From: Callorhinus ursinus
Taxonomy: Eukaryota > Chordata > Mammalia > Carnivora > Otariidae
Reading direction: 5' to 3'
Length of the DNA: 64,000 bases
Assembly (NCBI RefSeq): GCF_003265705.1
Contig: NW_020313044.1
Coordinates: 6,729,012 to 6,793,011 of the forward strand
In this document: piece after piece, positions 54,851 to 64,000 of the stretch
Layout of the letters: every line of letters starts with the position of its first letter
Numbering within the stretch: position 1 is the stretch's first letter
Translations under genes and position numbers: made by a program
The notes under the pieces: model-generated
What the model was told of the DNA's origin: nothing
Databases searched by the model: none
What the model saw: the letters and a program-made list of their open reading frames with translations, nothing else

Positions 54851-57800
54851 GAATTTGGAGGTGGGAGAGGGGGATGACAGGAAAAGGGAGCAGGAGGAAA
54901 TGGGAAGTCATACCCCAATCTACTTTGCCTCTCAAACTCCAGGGATTTATCAAGTTCTCCAAGTAGTTTCCTTGAAGGATTCACCCCTCCCTTACCCTTA
55001 AGGAAAGAAGGCAGCCTCATGGCAGTAGCTCTATCCAGTGAATTACTGTAAAAGTCCTCTCCTTATTTTTTAGCTCTCAACATCTTTATTCCTTTGATGT
55101 AAATGAAGAGCCCTAGAGTCATAAAGCCCACCTGGGCCACCCATTTTGAAAACACATAATTTTTGTTTGGTACTTCATTTTGATGTCTGTTACCTTTCAC
55201 CTGAGGTCCTTGGCCAAAATTGATGATTTACATCCCAATGACGTTTGTGTTTAGACAGTGAAACTCAGATGGCATATTTGGATCTTGATTTGGGAAAGAC
55301 GTGGGAAATTATTTGTGGGTAAATTAAAACTGAGCTGATATTTTCTTGCGTAGTTGATAATGGAGGGTCAGGGACTCAATTTAAAGAGATAAGCACAGAA
55401 GTTTTCTGAGATTGTTTACAGATGACTTGCCTAAATAATACATTTGGTCATTTCTGAAATCCACATCAGGCCTTCTGCTCAAACCTAATATTGCAAATAA
55501 AAAAAAAAAAATCAAAGCATCACTTTGTCTCTTTCAAACAGGCTCAAGATAGGTTTCATGTTGATCAATGCTCCTGCATGAATGAAAAATTAGCCTGCTT
55601 TCCAGTATCTGAGATGTAAACTGACTTGTAACATCTTCCAGTCAAGTACAGTACTTTATTATTTATTTGGTGGGGTTTTTTGTAGCATTGTTGGATTCAC
55701 TTTATAGAAATATTTGTCTTGTATTATTTTAGAAATGATGGAGACATAAGCAAATTGTCCATGGAGAAGAACCCATTCCCCATGCTAGTAAGAAGAACAT
55801 GTCTCAGATTCCCTTTGAGATAATCCAAAGAAATAAAATGTACATGTTTTATAGTACATGTCCCATGAGGACTTAAATCCCGGCCTTCCCACTAGCAATA
55901 GTACATCACCATGCAGGTGGGCTGGTTTGATGAACAAATAATCAAAATAGCTGAACCATGGAATCATGGATATGATTATTTTGCATTCTTCATACCCAAA
56001 TCCAGTGACCTATCTGGTGAACTCACTGACTTTGTGCCTTGCCAGCAACGGATATCCTAGAGCAAGACCAATGAAGTATATTTTGCTCACTTTGTATTTT
56101 CTAATAGTGAGTAGGTATTTTGCCAATTTATAGTTTTACAAAATACAAAATATTTAATAATGTGTTTACTACTATTTTTCATACTTATGATGGAATGGTG
56201 GTAACATATTAGGTAGTAAAGAGGAGAGCTGCCTACATCTGTTATTAGTATACATACTTTAACATTTTTATTAAATCCTGCTTTTCCTCAATCTTCTTAT
56301 GTTTATGTCCAGTCTGATTTATTTCAGTCTGGCATGATTATGAGCTCATGCTTGTTTACATAGCCAGAGTACAAGACAGGTTGTTAAGAGAAAGTGGGAA
56401 TTTGCTTTACTTCATAGCTAATTCCTCATTAAGTCTTTTCAGCATGAGCTCTAAAAATATTAGTCATCTAACATACCCAAGTTGTTTTTAAAATCTATTC
56501 ACAAATTTTTAAGCTTGACTAGATGTGAAAATGCCTCCTTCCATAAAAAGTTTGGGAGTAGTTAATACAAATAAGCTCCCGGTATAAACACTCTTGAATC
56601 TATTACATGCACAGATATGTGCACATTTTTGTAAATTCACCCTGGAGAGAGACTCCTATATAGATTTACCTACCCTAACTGTTTATTTGTACTATTTTAT
56701 CAGAATATTTTTATTTCTTCAAGATTTAGGAAAGGTCTTGGCAATCCAAATAACCATGTTTTTGTTATATTTCCACAGTTCCTTGCATTTATATCTACAT
56801 ACCATAACTTTTTAAGACCTTTGCTGTAAGAATAAAATATGAGATTCTCAATTGGTGCCAGTGAATTAAAATCTCTAGTGTGCACCTCTACTATATGTAG
56901 GTACCAGAGAGAAAGGACAGCAAGTTTGCTAATACAGAGGAACAGGGTGCTGATTCGTATTCTCTTGAAGCAAATGTTGACTAAACTCCTACTATGTGTG
57001 AAACAAGATGCCTGGCACTCAGGGGAATCTGAAGATTAAAGTGATACCATCGCTGTGCATATGGAGCCTTAGGAACATTCATGACCTACATGTACAATTT
57101 TATCATAGTTATCTAACATATAAGATGATTCACATGAAATTATGTTGTACCCCAAGTTATATCTAAGCCATTGCTATTTCCTCCATTCCTTGAGTTATTA
57201 CTAGCTCACAATTAACTGGAAATTTTTTCTCCCGGAATTTTAAGAATCCAATATTACTGCAAATTCAGAACATTATATATGTAGAGAGAGACAGAGACTG
57301 AAAGAGAGGCAGAGAGAACCAGAGATAGTAATTAGGCTTCTCTGGATTTTATAATTTGTTCTCTCTGATCATTTCTAAATAGAAGCAGCTTTCAGTGAGC
57401 AAAGTAGTTATGTTTTACTATTTTGGGGGCTGCCATATCAATTACAAGTGCATTTGTTGAGGTGCAGTCAATTGAATATATAATGAAAATTTACGAACAT
57501 TTTCCTCATTCTAGAAATCTTATTGAAATATTGAAGTATATTTCATTAATAGCCAGTCCAGTCCATGAAATGCATTTATTGTAATCTTCATGAGTCTGAC
57601 TGATAAATCAGATGAACAAATAGCATTTCATACATAGAAATGAGTTTCTCATGAATATAGCAACAATTATTATGATATTCTTATTCTCATTTTCTCATCC
57701 TCTGTCCCTCTTCTAGCGCCAAATGCATACTGCAGTCCTATATTTTCTAAATCTCCATATGAGAAAAGATCTCAGATTGTACCTCTGATAGCAGAGAAAA

Positions 57801-58460
57801 GATGTAAGGAATTTTGGGTGCTAGAATTTCTCCTTTAATAATCTGTAATTTTGATTTAATTTCACTTTGTCTTTAACTTATGTTCCTACATCCCCCATTC
57901 ATAATGCCATAGCCATAAAATAAACACAGCTATGATCTCAGTGTCTCCTCATTTTCAATATTTTTACTTTCTAAATATATTGATTGTTTTCTCTACATTT
58001 TGCCCTTTCACCCTTGGCTTATAATAAGAGTCTTTCTCAGTTCTGTTTCAAACAGGAAGAGCTAGTTTGGATAAATCAAGATAGAATTCTTGTGGGTATA
58101 GGAGCCTGCTGGATGGGACAAGAGGCTTGCAGTAAAGAAGGAAGAGCAGTAGAGAGGCCTTCTTGAGAGATGCTCACCACGTGTGACTCATAGGTGTGAT
58201 ATCCCTACTGGGTTTGAAACAAGGAAGAGATCCACAGCCTGAGAGGGAGGAAGGAGGTGGCCACCTGGGACTCTCTAACATCTGATCAGGTAGAGTTCCA
58301 AACATAGTACTTGTATCAGAACCTCTTGTCCAGAGCACAACTGCTGGGAACTTCCCACCACATGAACCCATTGGAGTGTTTATCTACTTTTACTATTGGT
58401 TACAGAGCTTTGGGGGAAGAGAGATGTGGAATGAGTAGCAGTGGATTTTAACTTATGGGG
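54851..58460. other. 3.6-kb AT-rich block, almost no recognised repeat
   Basis: Only small items seen: an A-run at about 55499-55512, an L2-like antisense scrap at 56965-57045 ('tgactaaactcctactatgt', 'gatgcctggcactcagggga'), and a GA-rich stretch at 57281-57325. No supported frame. Confidence 0.4.
57281..57325 (+). repeat. GA-rich low-complexity tract
   Basis: 'agagagagacagagactgaa' and 'agagaggcagagagaaccag'. Confidence 0.75.
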
Positions 58461-58469
58461 GTAAACGTA

Positions 58470-59010
58470 GAAATTATTCATTCAATACCATCTATATGCC
58501 AGGCACTGTTTTAGGTATTAGGATTCAGTGATGGGCAAGACAGTTGTGGTTCCTACCTACTTGGACCTTATAATCTAAAGAGAGGAAGCAAACAATAAAA
58601 AACAAATAAATATCAAGAGAATATTATATATCCATGAATACTATGGAAGAAACAAACCAAGATCATGTGATAGTAATTAGATATCACCTTTAAATTGGGC
58701 AACTGGAAAAGACCTCCCTGTATGGAGTCATTTGAGCTGAGACCTGGTGGGGGGAGAAGGAGGAGCCAGTGATATGAAAATTTGAGGGAAGAGCATTTCT
58801 AGGCAGATGGAACAACAAGTACAAATGCCATGAGCAGTGAGAAAGCTTTGTGTGTATAGGAACAGATAAAAGGCTCGTGTGATTGGGGCAGAGTGAGTGA
58901 AGGAAGAGTGGTTTGGCCAAAGTTTAGAAAGGTAGGTAGAGGCTGTATCATGAAACCTTGTAGGCCAAGGTGAAGGTCAAGTGTGAATCCCTCCTTTTAA
59001 AGCTAAAGGA
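58470..59010 (-). repeat. L2-like old LINE (antisense)
   Basis: 'ttattcattcaataccatct', 'atatgccaggcactgtttta', 'cagtgatgggcaagacagtt', 'tttgagctgagacctggtgg', 'tctaggcagatggaacaaca', 'tcatgaaaccttgtaggcca' follow the antisense L2-like pattern in order. Confidence 0.65.
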
Positions 59011-59689
59011 GCTGAAACTCAAGGATACAAAATGCCTTATTCTTTTACCAAGGTGGTTAGTGATAGCCCAGGCTCTGATTACTGCTCTGACCTCTGTGTC
59101 ACACTCACACACTGCTACTAAAGGTGGGGCTCACTTAAACTCTTGTATTATACATTGATTTTCATAATGGGACTTTACAGTGTCAATCATATGAAATTCT
59201 TAACAGAGATCTTGATGAGAAATAAAGGAAATGAGCACCCTCCCAGAGGAGAAATACTCCAAGCTTGCATTGTCTTTTTAATTTTCCATGAAGTAGGATT
59301 ATACTTCTTCCTATATTCAGCTGAAACACACACAAAATGCACAGACACACAAACCAATGTGAAAAGGAGATAAAATCATTCTAGTCATACTTTTAATTTG
59401 TTTCCATGTAAATATGGCCTAGCTGTTAGCCCCTGGGGAAGTTGTGGCCCTCTGAGTCCAACAGCATTGATAAGGGGAGCATGCAGAACTCCCTGGGCAC
59501 TTTGCAGACAGATGTATGTTTGCAATATTAGCATCACTTTGGGGCAACAAAAATGTATCCAGCTTACCTTTAACATCCATTTATCCATCCCTTCATCAAT
59601 TAACTAAGTCATGGATACTTATTAAGAGATAATTTATGTACAGAAGGTCTTGCTGAGTTCCATAGCACTCTGCTGCCTAGATTTTAAAT
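59011..59689. other. No gene or assignable repeat
   Basis: 59325-59350 has CA-rich sequence. Nothing else. Confidence 0.4.
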
Positions 59690-59815
59690 CTGTGCCTCAC
59701 AGATATGGTATTAAGCTAGGTGTGGTGAAGTGAATTACTCAAGTTAACACAGCTGATATATGGTAGAAATGGGGTCTGGATCCAAGCATAGCTGACTCCT
59801 GTTCTCTTCATTTAT
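59690..59815 (-). repeat. MIR (antisense)
   Basis: 'gaagtgaattactcaagtta', 'acacagctgatatatggtag', 'aaatggggtctggatccaag' follow antisense MIR. Confidence 0.7.
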
Positions 59816-59817
59816 CT

Positions 59818-59915
59818 AGTATTTGGGGAGCACCTATTTCCTTGGGACTTTGTTAGGCCCTGATAGCAGAAGTGAGCATCAGACATGGTGCCCTCATGGA
59901 GCTTACTGGACAACC
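59818..59915 (-). repeat. L2-like fragment (antisense)
   Basis: 'agtatttggggagcacctat', 'ctttgttaggccctgatagc', 'gtgccctcatggagcttact' match antisense L2. Confidence 0.6.
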
Positions 59916-60324
59916 TTCCGGTGTAGAAATTGTCCAAAGAAATGGAGAAGAGAAGATGACTTTCTCAGATTCAGTTTTTGGAAGAAAAGGTCAGCTTGGT
60001 TCATAAGCCAGAATCTGTTGGCCCATGCAGTGCCCAAGGCTGTTATTCTTCTGCCAGTTGGATCCTGGCACCACGAACTGCTCATTGGCCTCAAAGAAGC
60101 TTTATTGAACTGATTGATTATCTCACAATAGCATTGTGGCAGGAAGGTGTTGACTTGGCCTTTCCTTCCCTGCCTCCCCTTAGGTGGTCAGGTAAATGCA
60201 GCTACTTCTTTTGTATAAAGACAAATAACAAGTATGGCACTTTTGCAGCATTTATAGACCAATTTTTATCTCCCGTGTCCAGTGAAGTCACCTATCTGAC
60301 TACAGATGAGTAGAGTAAGAGTAT
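59916..60324. other. No gene or assignable repeat
   Basis: Overlapping frames at 59823-60313 have no domain or gene context. Confidence 0.4.
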
Positions 60325-60376
60325 GGCCTACTGACAGAGAAGATATAAGTCTTGGAGTCAAAATGATATGAGTTCA
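60325..60376 (+). repeat. MIR (sense), left of L1 insertion
   Basis: 'gatataagtcttggagtcaa' is the tRNA-like MIR head. It continues after the L1. Confidence 0.6.
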
Positions 60377-60581
60377 TAAGAGACGATGGACTCTGGAAAA
60401 CAAACTGAGGGTTCTAGAGGGGAGGGAGGTGGGGGGATGGGTTAGCCTGGTGATGGGTATTAAAGAGGGCACTTATTGCATGGAGCACTGGGTGTTATAC
60501 ACAAACAATGAATCATGGAACACTACATCAAAAACTAATGAGGTAATGTATGGTGATTAACATAACAATTAAAAATTTTAA
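60377..60581 (+). mobile_element. L1 3' end, 5'-truncated, with perfect TSD
   Basis: 'taagagacgatggactctgg', G-rich tract (60419-60441), 'gatgggtattaaagagggca', 'ggagcactgggtgttataca', end 'gattaacataacaattaaaa'. TSD aaaatgatatgagttca at 60360-60376 and 60582-60598, 17 bp and perfect. It is inserted in a MIR. Confidence 0.96.
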
Positions 60582-60598
60582 AAAATGATATGAGTTCA

Positions 60599-60728
60599 AA
60601 TTCTGACTCCACTACTTGCTAGCTACAAGTTATTTATTATTTCTTGACCTCATTTTTCTCAGCTTTTTATTAGGAGTAATAAGGGTGCCTGCTGCAAAGG
60701 ACTGTTTAGAAGCGTTCATGAGATAATC
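60599..60728 (+). repeat. MIR (sense), right of L1 insertion
   Basis: 'aattctgactccactacttg', 'ctagctacaagttatttatt', 'cttgacctcatttttctcag', 'ggtgcctgctgcaaaggact' follow on from the left part. Confidence 0.75.
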
Positions 60729-60744
60729 CCCCAAGAGAGCTTGT

Positions 60745-60965
60745 TCCTTGGCTCCTCTAGCTTTGGGGGCTGCTGGTATACCTTGGCTTATGGCTGCATC
60801 ACTGCAATCTCCGTTTGCAGTCAATAGCCTCTCCTCTTTGACCTCTGACCCTCCTCCCTTTTATAAGGTCCCTTGTGATTACATTGGGCATATGTGGATC
60901 GTCCTGAATAATTTCCCCATCTCAAGATCCTTAATCACATCTACAGTCTTTTTTACATATAATGT
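60745..60965 (-). mobile_element. MLT1-like LTR (antisense), left part
   Basis: 'cttatggctgcatcactgca', 'aggtcccttgtgattacatt', 'gggcatatgtggatcgtcct', 'ctcaagatccttaatcacat' are reverse-complement MLT1-type LTR. Another LTR interrupts it. Confidence 0.75.
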
Positions 60966-61461
60966 GGATTAAGTTGTGTCCCTTAAAAAGATATGTTGAA
61001 GTCCTAATCCCTAGTACCAGTGAATATGACCTTATTTGGAAATAGGGTCTTTGTGATCAAGTTAATGTGAAGTTACACTGGGTGAGAGTGGACCCTAATC
61101 CAATGACTGGTATCCTTATACAACAAGAGAAATTTGGACACAGACACACAGAAGAGAATGCCGTGCAAAGATGCAGAGACAGAAGTGACATACAGGGAGA
61201 ACATCACATGACTACAGAGGCAGAGATTGGAGTGACATGTCCACAAATCAAGGAGGGCCAAGGATTGAATTGTCAGCAGCCACCAGAAGCTAAGAGAGAG
61301 TCATAGAGCAGATTCTTCCTCTGAGAAGAACTTGCCCTCTGACATCATGATTTTATACTTCTGACATCCAGAACTGTGAGAGAATAAATTTCTCTTCTTT
61401 TAAGCTACTGGCATGTGGTAATTTGTTATGGTAGCTGTAGGAAAATAATATACTATGTAAG
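60966..61461 (+). mobile_element. Second MaLR-type LTR nested in the first
   Basis: 'gttgtgtcccttaaaaagat', 'atgttgaagtcctaatccct', 'tgaccttatttggaaatagg', 'cagccaccagaagctaagag', 'ccagaactgtgagagaataa', 'ggtaatttgttatggtagct' run in LTR order. The element contains an AATAAA polyadenylation signal. It lies between two pieces of an antisense LTR that join up once it is removed. The flanking 5-mers (cataa / tgtaa) only partly match. Confidence 0.8.
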
Positions 61462-61535
61462 ACAACATATTCACAGATTCTGGGCATTAGAGTATAGACA
61501 TTTTTGGAGAGCATTATTCAGCCCACTACCACACA
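61462..61535 (-). mobile_element. MLT1-like LTR (antisense), right part
   Basis: 'caacatattcacagattctg', 'ggcattagagtatagacatt', 'tttggagagcattattcagc', 'ccactaccacac' is the reverse complement of the MLT1 5' end and completes the element begun at 60745. Confidence 0.8.
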
Positions 61536-62777
61536 TATTGCTTAGTCTTTCCTGCCCCACTCTCTCAATGAAGGACTCTCTGGTAAGTAGTACCAAAGTG
61601 TAAGTGGTAGTTCCGGAAATGAGGATAAACAAGACTTCCTAATATCCCACCCGATCCTAAGGTGGCAGGGCAAACTCGGGGTCCACTTACTCCACCATGT
61701 GCATGTGCACTGAGCTAAAAAAGTATGAGAGGCAGGGGGCTAAGCCTGGGAGGCAGGCCTGTGCATCCCCCTGGTGCTTTACTGCATGGGATATACCCTG
61801 GAAGGGCAGAGTAGAGCCCTTCTTCAATATATGGCACTCTGACCCAGCATTTAAAAACAGGGTCAGCAAAATGTCTCAGGATCTAGTGGATCCATTTAAT
61901 AACACTTCTCTCTGGGAAAAGAGAGTAGGAGGATAGAAAAAATGTTCAGAAATTGTCTTTAAAATAACCCTTCATCCATTGGAAACAGGAAAAAAAATGC
62001 TATTCCCTATGGACTGATATGGAAACATAGAGCAACATGGGAAGAAGGCCCTCACCACACCAATAGTAATAAACATTCAATAAGTTATCAATTAATATCA
62101 ATATTATTATCATCATGTTAATAGCTATATTCTGCCTTTTTCCACACTCTAGATGGCTGACTGTCTGGCTATCCTTCATATTCAGTGAATACTCTACCCT
62201 TGTCAGTTTGGAATTGTATGTGATCTGGTTGGTAAATATTCTGATAATGGGGAATATCCCTCAAATGTAATTTGTACATATAGTAGCTCCTTTTCCTATC
62301 TGTGTCACAAGAATACTAAGAGATGATACATCTGAGGTGGCAGATGTGGGCATGCTGTGAAAAGAGAAAAGCAGAAATGTACAATTATAGATGAAAATCG
62401 AGTAGACAAAACCAATGGGCCTTATTCTGTGCTGAGAAACCAGAACAGTGAATTTGGCCATCACTGCATGTTGGGAGTATTATATTATGAATCTCAGCTA
62501 TAGCAAAGAGGTCGCAGATTTGCTTGATTCTCATTATGTCCCTGAGGGAAACTTATACTAGAGAAAAAGGTAGGGGTGTCTTCCTGGACCCTGGATCCCA
62601 TCTACACGGCTGGATGAAAACTCCTTAATGGCTGAACTGCTCTGCACTTCAGCACATGCAGAGCTGATGAGAACACAGAGACCTATCAGGGAATTCAGGC
62701 ATTTGGCTCCCATTCTTTGTCAGGAACAAATTAAGCCAGATTTTTCTTTGCATCATGAGTAGAGTTCAGAAATGAAT
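61536..62777. other. No gene or assignable repeat
   Basis: Frames at 61687-61936 lack support. Nothing recognised. Confidence 0.4.
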
Positions 62778-62985
62778 AGTAACAGTAATAATAACAGTTA
62801 ATATTTATTAAGCACATTAGTGTAACAGGTGCTCTCTTAAGCCCTTTACACATTATTATTTTCCTCATGGGGAAACTGAGGTTAAGTAATTTGCCCAAGA
62901 TCACAGATGTAAAATAACAGAGTCTACAACTTTGAACCTACAACTTTCTAACTCCAAAGGCCAAGCTTTAAACCATCTTACTATA
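62778..62985 (-). repeat. MIR (antisense)
   Basis: 'aataacagttaatatttatt', 'tcttaagccctttacacatt', 'tcatggggaaactgaggtta', 'agtaatttgcccaagatcac', 'aagctttaaaccatctta' match antisense MIR. Confidence 0.85.
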
Positions 62986-64000
62986 ATTGCCTCTGAACAT
63001 TAATATTCTATGTTAAATAAAACCCATTTGATTTTAATATTTTTCTCTGTAAAATATGGTCTGGAAATTATGGTAAAATGAACAGAAAATTTAAGCATGG
63101 TTTCCTGTAGACCACGATTTGCTGGAGAGTGGGGTGAATTCAGGGCGGTGAGAATATTGTGAGCTGAAAAGACTTTCCTAGGGTGCTGTGATGTTTAGAA
63201 AATTACTTTCCAGGATGCCTTAATCCCTGCTGTCACAGCGTGAACCTAATTCCTCTCGTTCTGTCCTCAGTAGAGACGGTGACCTGCCGGTAACTATTTG
63301 CACGAAATAAGCCTTCGTTGTATCTGAAAACTTCTTTGGACCCCTGTCTTAGTTTCCTTTCTATGTAACACATGAGAAGCCTCATCCTGGTAAGATGGGA
63401 ACTTAGGTTCTGCTTTTCACAGCTCACCAGGTAGCTGCGAACTTGCAGCTCCAGGGCCACATATTTCTAGCAAGTGTCTCATCCACAGGAAGCTGCTTCC
63501 CTGATGATGCGGGCTTCTTTGGGCTTTTGTTGGCAAAGAGCTCTGTTTTTCACACAATTGATTGGGATGGCAGAAGGCAGCAGTGGGGTTCTCCAACAGA
63601 ATGCCTGGAAAGACCCAGGACAATAGGGCTGTCTGCTCAGGCTGTGAGTCTTATCTCTCCCCTGTAGCTTCTTGGAAGCTTTGGTGGTACTAAGCCCCAT
63701 TGGCAGTCATAGTTAATTTTGAGTGTTCATAGGAGTGGATAAAAAACAAAGCTGATCTTGATTCTATTTACAGGGCAGATTTGCTAAAAAGTGGGATAAT
63801 TGTTGACCTCTGTTTCATTCTGGTGAAGTACATTGTAAGAACCCTGCAAAAAAGGCGATTTGCATTAGCAAACGATGTGACTATTCTAGTCCTTGTGCCT
63901 GACCACAATGAGAATTACTTGACAACTAGAAAGCACCCTGAGAATTCTCAAAGCAATTTCAGTTTAATAAAAACAAACTTGCAAAAACACAGAGCGTTTT
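62986..64000. other. No gene or assignable repeat
   Basis: Short overlapping frames on both strands (63233-63700) without domains. The window ends in unique-looking sequence. Confidence 0.4.

Noticed and set aside
1..64000. A previously undescribed multi-gene system
   Set aside because: I looked for clustered frames, conserved gene order, operon-like spacing, RNA genes and immunity-like arrays. Only mammalian repeats and unassigned non-coding sequence were found.

Overview
This window looks like nuclear DNA from a carnivoran mammal, most likely an arctoid (bear, seal or mustelid lineage). The main evidence is about sixteen copies of a tRNA-derived Can-SINE. Their heads read 'cgcctgggtggctcagt' and their bodies 'gggatcgagtccc ... 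gctccctgctcag ... ctgcttctccctct', followed by a CT-rich tract and an AAATAAATAAAATCTT tail. As I remember the families, this is closer to arctoid copies than to the canid or felid consensus. Five short 3' ends of one young L1 family and many old mammalian repeats (MIR, L2, MaLR LTRs, MER5A-like and MER20-like hAT elements) fit the same picture.

I can support no protein-coding gene, rRNA, functional tRNA or CRISPR array. All open frames are short (163 codons or fewer). Those with recognisable sequence are translations of SINEs or of the decayed end of L1 ORF2. The window is therefore intergenic or deep intronic; the sequence does not say which gene, if any, spans it.

Layout. 1-8.2 kb is repeat-dense: an L1 3' end with target-site duplication (TSD), two SINEs in the same target site, an L1 inside a MIR, a SINE carrying extra 3' sequence, more SINEs, and an antisense L1 ORF2 remnant. 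8.2-21 kb holds old L2, MIR and L1M-like fragments, a MITE inside an L2, one SINE and a 37-bp tandem duplication. 21-24.5 kb holds a MaLR-type LTR, a MER5A-like element split by an old SINE, a MER20-like element with its 8-bp duplication, and a TCAT array grown from an L2 tail. 24.5-31 kb is mostly unique, with an MLT1-like LTR near 29.2-29.8 kb. 31-36.5 kb has an L1 end, two SINEs, MIR, L2, and an antisense MLT1. 36.5-40.5 kb is nearly free of recognisable repeats. 40.5-53 kb has an antisense L1 end, an exact 45-bp tandem duplication, SINEs including a two-SINE composite, and a TG/TA/CA microsatellite with a 40-bp perfect palindrome. 53-64 kb has MER5A-like, hAT-like, L2 and MIR elements, an L1 inside a MIR, and one LTR inside another.

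No genes work together here. The story is the layering of retroelements, readable because many insertions still show matching target-site duplications. I found no convincing new biological system. The observations most worth a second look are the two candidate SINE 3' transductions, the doubly used insertion site, the grouping of L1 truncation points near a G-rich tract, the long palindrome, and the repeat-poor block. Family names come from memory of consensus sequences, not from a database search.
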